DNA of 64,000 nt from Amphirosellinia nigrospora (Eukaryota > Ascomycota > Sordariomycetes > Xylariales > Xylariaceae), in the NCBI GenBank assembly GCA_004123355.1, contig SCHM01000003.1, positions 1,798,001 through 1,862,000 on the forward strand, written 5' to 3'. The stretch's first letter is position 1. Every line of letters starts with the position of its first letter. Shown here one piece after another: positions 36,019-48,993 of this stretch. A program made the position numbers and the translations under genes. The notes beneath the pieces were generated by a model. The model was given only the letters and a program-made list of their open reading frames with translations, was not told where the DNA came from and made no database searches.

Positions 36019-36147
36019 GTATCCTTCATCTCATTCTTCTATGCCTTTTAAACCTATCCCATTGTTTTTCTCTCCTTCGCTAGATCTGTCCTTCAGTCGT
36101 AGTGTTGTTCTGTGGTTTTCGTACATAGATGAGTTCCATGATTTGAT

Positions 36148-36327
36148 TTCCCGACTGTTTCTTGGCCGTGTTCTGATGCTCTTTTAAAGGGACGGCTAGA
36201 CATTTCATTTTGCGATTTCTGCGATGTGGTACATGCTTTCCCGACTGTTCCTTGGCCGTATTCTGATGCTCTTTTAAAGGGACGGCATCTAAACATTTCT
36301 TTTTGCGATTTCTGCGATGTGGTACAT
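36148..36327. repeat. Tandem duplication, two 90-bp units
   Basis: Two adjacent copies (about 36148-36237 and 36238-36327) share CCCGACTGTTTCTTGGCCG, TTCTGATGCTCTTTTAAAGG, GACGGC and TTTTGCGATTTCTGCGATGT. Differences are a few substitutions and small indels. It lies just 3' of the 35538 gene. Minus-strand frames read 30-residue repeats through it (VPHRRNRK...PLKEHQNTAK), which I take as incidental. Confidence 0.85.
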
Positions 36328-39300
36328 CGATCATCCCAGAGGTAAAGCCACCTCTTTGCTCGATGCCGGTCTCCTTCCCCTACCTTTGCTACCGTTTCGC
36401 TCGCCCACGCAAAACATCCCTCACTCACAAACACCCCACACGACTACGAACATCGCTAATACGTTTAGGAATTAATAGGACGAGCTAGAGTTCCTCATTG
36501 CTTTCACTCACTTGAACCTACAATTGTTCTATTGTTACGGGTATATATTAGGGCGTTTGGATATAGGATGGTTGTCATGCCCCTGCAGATAGATGACGAA
36601 AATATTCCCCCGCTTTGGCAGATATAAGCGACCCCGCTGCTTTGTATATTCTTATACACTTAATACTATTCATTTTGTTCACCTTGAAAACATGCCTTCC
36701 TTTTAAAAACGTGTCAGCATCTCCGATTCAACTTTCTTTGGCCTTCGCAGTCGTACTTGAAACCACATACGTATCCGCAATTGCTGTAAATACGTAACTT
36801 GACTTGCTAATACTATCCGTACGAATAATTCAATTGAGGTTCAAGATAAGAATTAATTTTATTTTACCACAGTTCTGAATATTGACTACAACTTGTACTT
36901 AAATCATTGCTTGGATTGTCATGGACCCTGCCATATACAAGCTACTAAGTAGGTTATCTATCTTTATTGTTACGCAAAGTCTCTAAAAACCAGCTCCATA
37001 GACATAACTTGGCCATATACAGATATTCTCTTTTGTCCGTGCCTTCATGACACGGATGTCATCCGCTTCGTAAGCTACGTAATGCTAAACCTCATACTTG
37101 GAGTAATTACAACAGACTATCAAAGAAAGCTCTACTGAGGACATCACAAGCAAAGCTATCACCTCATACTAGATTAAACCTCGTTTTACTGCAAACCATA
37201 GCGTTAAACTTGGTATGGTGCTAGCACAGAAGAGTTGTTTCTTAGAGCCCCTTTCCACATTTTACCAACATCATTTAAGCATCCCACTCGAGGTTGTGAG
37301 TTAGATAATAATCTAAGAAGTTTTCGAATATTCCATATAATCTGATAGCTCTGTATCAAGTTCTCAAGTATGAGTATATCTAATACTTGTTGTCACGCAA
37401 AAGGGCCTAGGATACCTTGCACTGTAGGCTGTTCACCTAGTCTCCGCTATATACCTACATCCAGAATGGGAAATTACTGTGATAGCCCCGTTACTGGAAA
37501 CGATTCCATGTGCCTGCCCGGTGCTCATGAGTTCATAGCCATGAATTTTAAGGTCTAATAAATGACACATGGAACCAGCAACATGTTTTGATCTCATCCT
37601 AGTGTCCTCTATGGGCCCCCTTTATTCCACAATATCTGTGGTATTTCCCTTAGGATAAAAGACATGTGCGCATGTGGCTAGAGGCAAGAGTCCAGCTCGC
37701 AGTTCCAGCGAGATTTCAGGCCCCTTGCAGAATCACAAGAGTCAATTTACATGCATGCCTCGATAACCTGACACTGCCCATCCAGCTATTCAGGCCCAAC
37801 ACAAGGCAGACAAAAGGGCCAATATCAGGCCATAGAAGTTACGAGAACTACCATTCCAATACAATACGTATACATAGGCGGTTATTTGCACATGCGTGCC
37901 CATAGGGAGACAATGTCATAAAAAGGTAATCCTAGGCAAGCTTTTCACAGCCACCTTGCTACGTACATAGAAAAAATGTGAGTTTCTCCTGACGAGAAGT
38001 GGCAACCACGAATTCAAGCTCGAGGATTTATCTTAAGCCTGACCAGTCGCCGAGAACGCCGAGAGTCAGTAAAAACGTACATGCGTACTTGTGTACTGCG
38101 TACTTCTGAAGTTCATGCGCCGAGAACAGTACCCGCCTTATTTACGTGGCTCCTGCCACAATAAGTTATCGAGAAGGCCCACGATGTAGGTATGTTTGGT
38201 GCTGGGCGGAGGACATGATCTTGCCTTAGCTGTAGAAAAGGTTATGCTATAAAGTACAATACATTTCTCCCCTTCACCCACACAACAATCTCCCAGAAAA
38301 TTGTACACATCTGCCAGCACACCTCTCGAAGAAAACATCTCGAAGAAAGCAACAATAAGGACGCAACAATCTCTTGTGAGTTGACTCCGCTCTATTAGAC
38401 ATGTGTTATTAGTCTCATTAGCTGGCAAAAAGCAGAAGATTCTCTGGAATCTGCAGCCCAAGTCTTCTGCATCACCCAAAGAAAAAAAACACTCCCAGTC
38501 TCTTGTGAGTTGTCTTTAATTATCCAAATACATGTTAACTAGCCTCGCATGCTAACAGAAAGTAAAGATTACCCAGCATCACATCTTCAGCTTTCCACCT
38601 ACTCAACGCGCAGACGCAGTCGCACAACATACTGAACGCCACCTCCTGCCCTGGCGTCGAGGCCCTTGACCGCCTGGAGGCAATCAACCAACGTTCAGTG
38701 TTTTTATCTCCGCCTTTGCTTTCTCATTACGCTATGGTGGGGCTCTAGCCCTTCTCTGTGTGTTCATTCTTAAGTCTCGCAAGATCGATGATGATAACCG
38801 CCCATCGAGAACACTCGGGTTCGTCGTTTCATATTGAAGATGACGATGGTGGATCGTCCAAGGCCATGTTGAAGAAGTCGATGTGTGATCACCCGAGGCC
38901 GTATCGAATACTTCGTTTAGATGCTAGCACAACATGTCCTGTCCTGGCACTGGATGGACTGAAGGCACTGAGATTACTCGTGCGAGAGTACCTCTCAGGC
39001 TATGGTTGTTTTGCAGTTTGAAGGAGGTTAACAGCACAGTTCGTGTTCTCACTCTGGTTTCTAGCCTTGTTCATCAAGAACAAGCTCGGTTTGATTTTCA
39101 CGTGGCAGCTTTTGCAGCTTGCTCTTGTCCTCAAGAGCTTGCAGACGCAAGCTAGGTTCTTACACCACCACATTTGGCACAAGGAGTTTTCACTTCAAAG
39201 GCTGCGGCCTGGCGTTTTCTACGCTGGAGTAGATAGGGAATAAAAAGCCATAAAAACACTGTTATGATTGTTTCCTCATCGTGACTCTATTTGTATAGAC

Positions 39301-39383
39301 ATGATCTTCGTGATGTTTCTTAGATGCTATGCTGTAGATGCTTAGACTAAACTGAGAGATACATTCAACATTCAGCCAGTTCT
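36328..39383. other. 3-kb AT-rich spacer
   Basis: No gene supported. ATCTCTTGTGAGTTG-like 13-bp repeats occur near 38369 and 38499. Short frames at 38138-38479 and 38758-39155 have no recognisable family. Confidence 0.35.
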
Positions 39384-42367
39384 CTATTCTACCGTCCTCC
39401 ACCTCTGCTCCAACTGCCCTACAGCCTGGGTAATTCTCCCACTCCCAAGATCAGCTGCAAAGTCCATGACCTGCTGGCCATATCCGGCGCCTTGTAGTGC
39501 GTTGGAGTTGGCGAAGCTGGAGTCGACGCCTGGCGCGCCGTACGTGTTTTGCTGGAGCTCGCCCGCAAGCGCGTAGTGCGAGCTCATGGTATTGAGCATC
39601 CTCTGCCGCTGTAGCGCCATCTTCGCTTGGTTCATCATCATACGGGCCTGGGGTATCGTCTCTCTGTAGACTTGCCGTCGTTGCGTTGAGAAGTCCAGTA
39701 GTCTCTTCAGGTTGGGCGGTTCCTTGCTCCCACACTCTGTGTATAGCTTCCGCATTCGTTCGCTGTACATCTCGCACACTGGGAATCGTGGGTCAATAGA
39801 AGGTTTGTTTATCAACGCGTTAGAGCAAAAGCGTCGTCCTCCTCGGAACTGGGAGAGAGAGAGACAGAGAGAGAGAGAGCTCTGGAGATCACTTACTAAC
39901 GCTGTCTGCTAGTAGATCACCGCGAAGTTCCATCATCTTACCTAGCGGACCAAGCCGCGCGAAATCGAGATAACACTCCGGACAAATCGTACAGTCCTGC
40001 CACCCATACCAGCGGAGATTCGGCCTCTCCTCATTGCGCAAACACAACGGAACCGAGGCATACTCCTCGAGCGCCGTCGGGTCGAGCGTGTAATACATCT
40101 CATCCAACCGGGCGTAAACTTCCATAACCGCGGGTGTTTCATATTAAAGCAGCAAAGTTGCTTCACCCCAGGCGCGACATCGTGCTTCCGCACCCAGAAG
40201 CGCGTGACGCCCAGCGGCTCCAAGACACCGATATAACACGCCGAACAGACGCCGAAGTCCTTCGGGTTCGATGAAAGCGTATACCACACCCCATCGACGA
40301 TACCCTCTTCCTCACACACCTTCTCCCGCCTGAGCCGCGCGATCCGCTCCAGAACAGCGACCAGTCTTTCTCCTGGCGCGCCAACGACGTGAGGACACGG
40401 ACGTTGAACGCACCACGGGCGCAGCGGACTTTATTTGTGAGACCCTGAGCAATCTTCCACTTGCTTTCTTCCCCTGAGTGTGAGACCTCATCATAAAAAC
40501 ACGCGGCACAGAGGATAAGACCTTGCGGACCCGTCCTAGGAACGAACCACTTCCGCCCGTTCGCCAAGTCACCTTGGAAACCGGGACATGGTGGTATCGC
40601 TATACGCGCTTTCACCTGCCCGGCGAACCCAACCCAGTCGTCTCGGCTCGCCTTCTCCTCATACTCCGCCTCGACAAACGGGGTCGCCATATCGCAGGCC
40701 CAGACATCGTCGTCGGGTTGGGGTTTCGCGCAAGGAGCAAAGCGGCCCGCGAACTGGTTCGTCCGAATCTTATCCTCGAGACAGGCCTCACAAGCCACGA
40801 AGTGCGGGATATCCTCGCCGTTGCGCGGCGCAAACCACTTTATCCCCGCGGCCGACCTTCCCCTGACGCCTCCAACACCCTTGCAGTCTGGGACCGTGGC
40901 CCGCCTCCCCATCCACGCTACGACGTCTCGCAGAGACCCCGAGGCTACCGCGGCTTTCCAGAGGTGGGATCTCATCCGCGCCTTGCTGAAGCGGCATACG
41001 CGCGGCTTCGCGTCGGCGTACCGCGTGCCGCGGAACTCGGAGTGGAATGCCGTCGCGTGGATGTAGTCCACGTAGCATCGCGAGCAGACGAGGAAGTCGG
41101 CTGCTTCGGGGTGCCAGTACCATTCCGCTGTGAAGGTTACCGGGCTGTCGACGCATGCCGTGACTGCCTTTGGTGGCGGAGGACGCTGTGCTGGGTGTGT
41201 TTGCAGGACTACACCCTGTTGCGGGAATGGATAGCTGGCTGGTGGCGATTGAGCACTAGGAGCGGGTGAATTGTTCTCGCTGGAAGACCTGTGAGATGGC
41301 GGCTATAGGCCTGGTATCTAACGCGACTCTGGCCCGGGGGTGATCCTGGGTGAACGGAGCTGGCTTACTAAGAGGAGTCTGTGTCGGACCCAATGGGGTC
41401 TTTGGGGGATAGGTGGTGAGGAGAGGCGTAGGGGCTGGAATGAGGATTCGAGCGAGAGATGTTGTGGAGGTGGTGATGCCGGCGGAGAAGTTTTGCCAGA
41501 AACACCGTCGAGAGGATCGGTGTTGAGGTTAACTGTCTGATTCAGGGATGCCCTGAAGACGGCGTTGGATATCTATACGGTTTTACCTGAGGTTCCTCGG
41601 ATCGAGAAGTAGTCGAAGCTTTAGGAGAGGTTTGCAAAACGCTGGCTGGTGGCTGGCATAGTTGAGACCCTTCACTGAGAGACGCAGGTGCTTGAAAGTC
41701 ATTTTGAAGAGTTACACTAATGCCAAGGGGATTGGCCTGCTGTTTGACAGGCTCATGAGGAGACTGTGATGCTAAAATGCTCGATGGAGCTCCGGTGGGA
41801 CTTGAGGGGAGAGGAGGAATATGAATACTGGGGGATTCTGGGGGAAAGATGCGGTTTAGTTGGGGATGGGGCCCGGGTGGTGGAGGGGATAGCTGGCCCA
41901 TGTAGTTGGACTCGGTAGCCCAGAAACAGGCGATGGCAAAGGTGAAAAGGAGGCGTTTGGGCTGGCTGATTTTTCTGGACGTGGTTGATTAGGAGGTGAG
42001 AGAGGAATATCTGCCGCTAAAGCCGTATAGGGCGGGGCGGCCCCAGAGGAGGCGGTGGTGGTAGGGGTAAATCCAAGGAGGCATGGCTATCAGGACTAGT
42101 TGGAACATAACTAGTTGAGGGAGAATGAGCATAGAGGACAGAGGGGCTACTCGATGTTCTATTTTCAAAGCCGGCTGGTCTCGGCGGGAGGGGTGGAGGT
42201 GGGCCAATGGGTGTTGAGGAGACGGCCGAAGTCCGTGGAGGTGGTCCCGGAGGCGGCGGCGGAAAAGTTGAGACTGGATACTGGGGAGAGGTAGTATAGC
42301 CGGTGATCGGCGGCCTTGGACTTCGGGGCGGCAGCGGTGGCGGTTGGTTGGATGTGTGGTGTGACAT
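39384..42367 (-). CDS. Proline-rich protein with repeated CxxCY motifs
   Basis: Starts at ATG 42367 (MSHHTSNQPPPLPPRSPRPP); an upstream in-frame ATG at 42394 is possible. About 400 Pro/Ser-rich, disordered residues precede a globular part with five cysteine motifs of one design: VCSRCYVDYI, ACEACLEDKI, LCAACFYDEV, VCSACYIGVL and ICPECYLDFA. Each lies in a repeat of about 70 residues with a KWF/RFWVR-type strand. A 52-nt intron (39900-39849) packed with GA repeats precedes the last exon (FCSNALINKPSIDPRFPVCE, ending QLEQRWRTVE). It resembles fungal proteins often labelled 'Ser/Arg-related nuclear matrix protein', a label I would not trust functionally. Several one-base frame changes (near 42040, 41880, 41560, 40350 and 40150) interrupt it. 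The paired Cys suggest zinc-ribbon-like repeats (inference). Confidence 0.66.
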
Positions 42368-44215
42368 GATGGATGCTGTCTTAAGATTTGACATAAGTAT
42401 TTACACGCCAAGTCTAATTCGATCAAAGTCAAAATTTTTGATCGCCGATCTCACAAAGACTAGACTGGAAAATACCCAGAGACAATGCCTGCTAGGGTTA
42501 TGAATTTCTACTGAGACGACTGGACAAGAGGCGGTGTGCCCTCATAGAATCTGCATCATGAGACAGAGCCTTCGCTGTTCAGCTGTAATCTTGTCTGAGC
42601 AGTCTCCTCATAGCTTCATTTCAAGTAAGTCTAGTCTAAGTGGAGCAACTGTGCGGACACTGTTTGGGCCGTCTTACCCGGGAGCTGAACAATGAAATAG
42701 GCGGTATTAAATGAGCTTAACAATGGTACATATTTAAAAAGCTGACGCTTTTCTTTCTTTCTTGTAGATGCTGTAATACTTCAAAATCGATGATCATTCT
42801 CGATCGACGATAATTATTTCAGATGTTGGGATGTACGTGACAAATATCACCGACCGCCAAGAACTGCATATTGCTTAGTCTTGTCCGACCTAAGTCTCCG
42901 GAATGGGATAACTATTGGGCCTTAAAGGTGTAAAAGGGTACACGAACTTGTACTATTAAGGAGAATCGGATTTGAAATCGACATAATGACGTAAAATGAC
43001 TGCTGAACCATATGTCTCAAGACTTGGTTCGCTCGAGAGTACGTCTGATTGGAGAGCCTAGGCAAATCAAATAAGTTCGCCCCGTGTGAAAGTCTAGTTG
43101 GTTCGCGTGACTTGATAGGTTTCTCTAATTAAAAAAAACTGTAGTGTAGGCAGCGACGTCGACTACAGGTAATCTCTATATTGTACTGAACAACCGGTCG
43201 AAGCGGGCGCCTGCTCCTCTATCATGCTACGACGGTTAAGCAACCGGAATATCATTACTCTGGCCTGTTCTCTCTACCAAGGTGTACTGAAAAGTGTGTT
43301 TTCGGCAACATTTAGAAAACAAGCAGACAGAAATGTGTTGTCGGTACGTACATGCGGGACCGATGAATCGACATTGATCCTCGGCAAACAAACCTCCAAT
43401 CATAATGACGGCTTACGAGATACCGGGTGCTTCAAAACAAAAACAGTCCCAACACGGAGGACCGAATATTCGGTACCGCGTTTTACATGTCAGTTCGCAA
43501 TACCGTAGTCTTTGCACGTGGGTGTCTAGTTGTCTATACAAGGCCAATCAACAAGCTAGATTAACTTAGCAGGTTTAGTCATCGGAAAGTAGGAGCAGGT
43601 ATGTGTAGGATATTGCTTTGCTGAGTGGCTTTCACACCGATAAGCCTGCAATAACGTGCCCGAGGCATATAAATTAAGAAGGACTTGATAATGTCCATGC
43701 CCGCATCACACTCGATTGAAACAGCGCTTCGGGACCGTGTGCCATCGACTAGGTATCTGCATCCACCCGCACGCGCACATATTGTTTAGTGTAAGATGGC
43801 GCGTGAACTGCGGCAGCAGGGAATCCCAGGAGGTGTGGGCAGGCCGTCAAGGCTCGCTTGGCATCACAGCCGTGTCATCTTCGCCATCTTTCTTGTGTAC
43901 AAGTATCTGATGGTAAATCTCATCACCATATGCCCGTTACGGAATCCCTTTCAGTTCTAGCCTTCTTCTGCCTAAGGTACCATATAAAGAGTGAGCCCAG
44001 TCTTTCCGCCAGATCCCTCGGCGGATATGACGGTGGCACCTGGTGTCCTATATATCCAGTACTTGTGGCTTGTGAGCGTCATTTACAACCTGGATGATGT
44101 GAGATGTGGCACTAGCGTGCCACCCGAATGGCAGCCGAACAAGACATCGTGGAAATGTCAAATGTGGTAAGCCTCGTGTCCTGCCCTGTCCGGTCCCGGT
44201 CTATGAGGTGAAATG
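42368..44215. other. Intergenic
   Basis: No gene recognised. Short frames around 43224-43508 and 43716-44097 lack family resemblance. Confidence 0.35.
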
Positions 44216-44219
44216 CCCG

Positions 44220-45460
44220 TGCAGGCCCGTCGTAGGTCTAAGTACTTAGGTAAGACGGATGAGGAGGACGGGAATGTTGGGGTCGCGAGTGCATCGCTCT
44301 AAGTTAAGTGCTTACAGTTGCATACCTATAAGTATATTTAGCGTTGCGTACCTGTGAGGTATAGGTAGGAGGTTAGTAGTGGCACCTGGGCAATGACCAT
44401 CAATAAGGGACCGGCAATACGTGTATAGAGGCCAGTCAGTCAGCCAGCACTCACTGGTGCACTCAGTGGTGACGACCACCCTGTAGCAGCCTGTAGGTAC
44501 CTAGGCAGGTAGAGTACGGCGATACATACCTACCTAAGTACCAGTTGAGCGTTTGACGCGCTAGCGACACTGTGTGGCCGCTTTGTGTCATATGTAGACA
44601 CAAATCAGTGGTACTATTGAACGGATGCATTCCCCCTCATCCCACGCTCCCTTCTAAGCCTTGCCGCCAGTACCGTATATCTGGTAGGTACATTTAGGTA
44701 CTGTACTTATTCTCAACGGCCGCCGGTTTGCGTGCCACTGGAGGCTGCCAGATGCACCCGCAATACATCGTTTGTTGCTGCCTTCAAACCTGCTATTCAA
44801 ACTATTCAAACGTTCAAACTGGAATTATTGAGAGACATAGGTACCTAATCGTAATGCTTCGCCTCCCTTCAATGCTCTCCAGGGATACCTATCTCCATGT
44901 CTTTATTTGCGCATGTTCTGCCCCAGTGTCATTCTACAGTGTACAGAGGTAGTGTTTACAGCACCTACATACCTATACTAAGTAGGTATAATTAGGTACT
45001 TTACCCTCTATGTGCTTAAGAGAGGTCATGTAGGTACCTATTCGAGATTTGAGGTTTGCGGACGGTGCGTGGCACTTGACCAAAACCTGTAAGTTTGCTG
45101 CACAGGTCGGCTGGTGAACACCTATTCGGGGCAGGCATCGGCCACTCAATGGATGACTGGGCCAAGGCACCTGGCCCGGGTGCATTCGCTCCCCCACAGT
45201 GTTTTACACCGTGCGCCGTCCATGTCGAAATAACCCTCCTCAGTCTACCTTACCCTTAGCGTCGAGACCACAGTACCTACTACATGTACCACTTCGCCTG
45301 CTACCTACCACCAACACCAACCTCCGTTCGCTCACCCCTTCTCATCCTCTCGCCCACACCACGCCAACCTCGGGCATCTATTTTCCCCTCCGTCTACCTT
45401 AAGCAACCATTTCCTCCACAACCGACGCTCTTCCCAAATACCTACCTAGGTAGGCTTACG
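44220..45460. promoter_or_regulatory. Dense TACCTA/TAGGTA cluster upstream of CDC4
   Basis: More than a dozen TACCTA/TAGGTA hexamers or close variants occur here, e.g. TAAGTACTTAGGTAAG near 44239, GTAGGTACCTAGGCAGGTAG near 44492, CATACCTACCTAAGTACC near 44525 and CTACCTAGGTAGG near 45442. A hairpin TTTGTGTC-N7-GACACAAA lies near 44583. Position upstream of CDC4 suggests a promoter feature; the binding factor is unknown. Confidence 0.4.
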
Positions 45461-45803
45461 ATAGGAGTTAGGGTACTGTGTTTTTGTGGGCTCGCCGAGT
45501 CGTGGGCTGGTTTCGCGTGGCGTTGTGTTGCGTTCTGTTGCTTTGCGTTGCGTTGTCCTGAGTCCCGAGTCCTGGGTTCTGAGTCCTCTTGGAAGGCCGT
45601 TCTGCTTAGTACATCATCCACGATCCCACGATCCGTCATACTCGTTCCTTCGCTTTGATCCTCGACCGATACGGCCGTCACGTTCTCGCGCACTGCGTTG
45701 CCTCGATCCCTCGACATATTTCCCGTTTCCTTTTCTAGCATATATGACTTGGTCGTAGTAGCTGTAGCCGTGTGTTGTCGACCAGGGGATTTCAGCCGCC
45801 GGC

Positions 45804-48800
45804 ATGGAAACCAAACGCCCTCGTTCGCGCCAGACCACCGTTGAGGTCAACTTCGATGAACCTGACGCCGTCTCGCCCATCCCCGAATAAAATTTGGTCT
45901 AGCGGAATGTATCGAGACAAAGACGGTCACCACCACTACCACCACAAAGCGCTCGTATCCGCCGCTGCTTGTCCGCGAGTCGAGGCCTCTTCTCTCGCTC
46001 GATGCCAAGGAGTACCCCCTCGCCGGAAAGCCCACGCCTCCCGAACTCGCCCGCGTCGCCTTCAACATAGACAGTTCCGATTCTGTATCTTGGCGTGCCG
46101 GTCAAGATGGTCTCGATCACCACGATGTATGTTCCTCCTCTCGTCTCCCTCTGTCGACTTTGCGTTTTAAATGGATTGTCATACTGATTTCGCCACCTAC
46201 CAGTCCCAACTGTCAGCCAGCGATGATTCTACTCAAGCCATCAAGGCTGAAGACGCCTTGGACCACTCTTTTGCCGAGTCACACTCGTCTCCAAACCCGC
46301 CTCTCCGTCATTCCAGGCGTCGTCTCGGAAAGCTCTCAGAATGTTTTAGTCAGGCTCGCCCACAGTAGCCGGCACCGTCAAGAAGGGCCCTGGCCGCCTC
46401 TCTCTCCGATCACAAGGCGCGACCGAGAGGTTTCGGCGGCGTCGGCAGTCGCGCACTTCTCGCTCGAGCTCGCCGAGACGAAAGAAGATCCAGCGAGAGG
46501 GCTACTGGTAGCTTCCCCGTCACCCCTGATATTATTGATCTCCCTCCAAACCTTATCAAGCAACCTCTGAAACTTCGGCGTCAAACTTGGACTCGTTCGA
46601 GACTCCCCAGTCCGAGTCCAGCCAGCAGCAATCCTTCTTCGATATCTCCAGTCCAACTGGAAGCGATTCCCATACCGCCTTTAGTAATGTGGCTACTCCC
46701 CCCATAACTGATGCCGATGTGGAGGTTGAGTCGTTCGTCGATGCTGACGAGTCACTCCAACGGTCTATTCGAGCTCTGCACCATCCTCGACCCATCAACA
46801 CTATCGTAGCCCAGGACGCCAGCCTACCTAGCCCGCGGCTGTCTCCAACCCTACAGGCGTCACAACTGCACACCACAATTCGTGATGAGGGTGAGGCTCA
46901 GGCCGAAGATGAATCATCAGGCACGGCTGTTACTAGAAGCCAGGATCAGAACACACCAGAAGACGAGTTGAATCTTTCTATCCTAATGCCCGAAAACGAG
47001 TCAACGGCCGTGACTCGTTATGACGGCTCCCAGACAAGCCAGGCAACTTACATGGATAGCCGCTCTATGCTAGAATCCTTTGATGCGATGCCTCGGAGAT
47101 GAAGTCTTTCATGATGTATCAGTTTCTTCGACGGTGTTCCAGAAAACTCTGCATGTCGTTGCGAACGTTGTCAATCCTGCGCTTAAATGCGACGTGCTAC
47201 GGTATCTCCCCTTAGAGCTCACCTTCACATTCTTTCCTTCCTTGATCATCGAGACCTTTGCCGTGCCACTCAAGTATCCAAATATTGGCGAGGTATTGAT
47301 AGCAACGAGACTGGTTGGAAGGAATTGTTGACCGTGACGGCTATGCGTTGGCCTCCGGTGAACTAGATAGGGCCATCAGAGAAGGCTGGGCTGGCAAGAT
47401 CCGGTTGGCCCTGAGGGCTGCGAGCGAGATTTCAGCCAACTGAAACGACTCACTTCAACCGAGGCTGAACTTCATTCGAGACCTGACCCACCACTCCGGG
47501 GCTCCGAACTTCCAAGAGGAAGAGACCTTTAAATACCTTCAACTCCGACCGATCAAAACGCCGGGCTAGCAATGTAGACAACGTCAAAGATGAAAGAACA
47601 TTCACAACTGACAAACTGCACAAGTCCGGGCCCTATTTCTGCCGCAAACGCCGCCGTCATCGCCGTGCCCGACCCGCACGTTGGTCTCCCAGCTTGAGGA
47701 GACTTCACCTATTCAAGTCGTTGTACAGACGCCATTGCATGATTCGCAAGAGTTGGACAAGCGGCAAGGTAAAGCCTAGTCATGTCGCTTTTGCCGCTCA
47801 CCCACGCCATGTTATTACCTGCTTGCAATTTGATGACGACGATCATAACCGGCAGTGACGATATGCTCATACACGTTTACGATACAAAGACCGGAAAGTT
47901 GCGACGGCGGTTAGAAGGTCATGAGGGTGGTGTTTGGGCCTTGCAATACGACGGTAACGTCTTGGTCTCAGGCTCGACCGACCGCACAGTCCGCGTATGG
48001 GATATAGAGAAGGGCCTTTGCACAGGGATCTTTTATGGTCACACTAGTACTGTCCGGTGCCTGCAAATCTTGAATCCCACAAAGACTGTGAAGGATGGCC
48101 GGGAAGTAATGATTCCTGCGAAGCCGCTGATCATAACTGGTTCTCGTGATAGCCAGTTGCGCGTCTGGCGTCTTCCCGATCCCGGATCTAGAAGATATAT
48201 ACAAACCGCTCGCCTCCTAACGAGGCCGACTGCCCGTATTTCATCCGCACGTTAACAAGGCATACGCATTCCGTACGAGCGATTGGCCGCCCATGCTGAC
48301 TTTGGTGAGTGGGAGTTACGACAACACGGTTCGAGTGTGGCGTATTAGCACGGGATTGACGGTTCACGTCCTACAAGGCCACAGTCAAAAAGTCTACAGC
48401 GTCGTGTTGGACGCCGAGCGCAACGCTGTGTATCAGCAGCATGGACAGCTTCGTCAAAATATGGGATTTGGAGACGGGGTCGTGTCTCCAACACTAGAGG
48501 GACATTCTCTGCTCGTGGCCTCCTTGATCTACGTGATGAGCGCCTCGTATCTGCTGCCGCCGATAGTACGCTCCGTATTTGGGATCCGGAGACTGGACGT
48601 TGTCAGTCGACCTTGACGGCGCACACAGGCGCTATTACATGTTTCCAACATGATGGTCGCAAAGTTATTAGTGGTAGCGATCGGAATGTGAAGATGTGGG
48701 ATACACGCAACTGGCGAGTGCCTACAGGACTTGCTCACAGATCTTAGTGGGGTCTGGCAGGTCAGATTTGACGAACGACGCTGCGTTGCCGCCGTCCAGC

Positions 48801-48993
48801 GAGATAGTTTGACATACGTCGAGGTAACGTGGTGAAACCTCCAGGATTTAGTTGGAATTACGTCACTGACCTCCATTTCATCATAGATTCTCGATTTCGG
48901 CGCCATCAGGGACGGCAAAAGCCCGAGGAGCTTGGTAGACGCATTCTTCTCAACGCGCCCGAGGTTCAGCGCATCATAGAAGAGGACAACTAG
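45804..48993 (+). CDS. CDC4: Cdc4/Fbw7-type F-box and WD40 protein (SCF substrate receptor)
   Basis: ATG 45804 (METKRPRSRQTTVEVNFDEP). The disordered N-terminus includes TVTTTTTTKRSYPPLLVRES and KEYPLAGKPTPPEL. The F-box (about 47,195-47,300) reads DVLRYLPLELTF, then after a one-base shift HILSFLDHRDLCRATQVSKY. A linker precedes at least seven WD40 blades: IITGSDDMLIHVYDTKTGKL, LVSGSTDRTVRVWDIEKGLC, IITGSRDSQLRVWRLP, LVSGSYDNTVRVW, ADSTLRIWDPETG and VISGSDRNVKMWD. An intron (48827-48887) precedes the final ILDFGAIRDG exon; stop at 48991. Cdc4 proteins bind Skp1 through the F-box and phosphodegrons through the propeller, delivering cell-cycle regulators for SCF ubiquitination in the nucleus. 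Ten or so one-base frame changes run through it. The gene is essential in yeast, so these are probably sequence errors. Confidence 0.85.

Noticed and set aside
36080-36434. Repeated 30-residue peptide frames on the minus strand
   Set aside because: Created by the 90-bp tandem DNA duplication; open in two frames at once and without other coding signs.
38758-39155. Two overlapping plus-strand frames that might be a broken gene
   Set aside because: Neither gives a recognisable or compositionally convincing protein in any frame combination.
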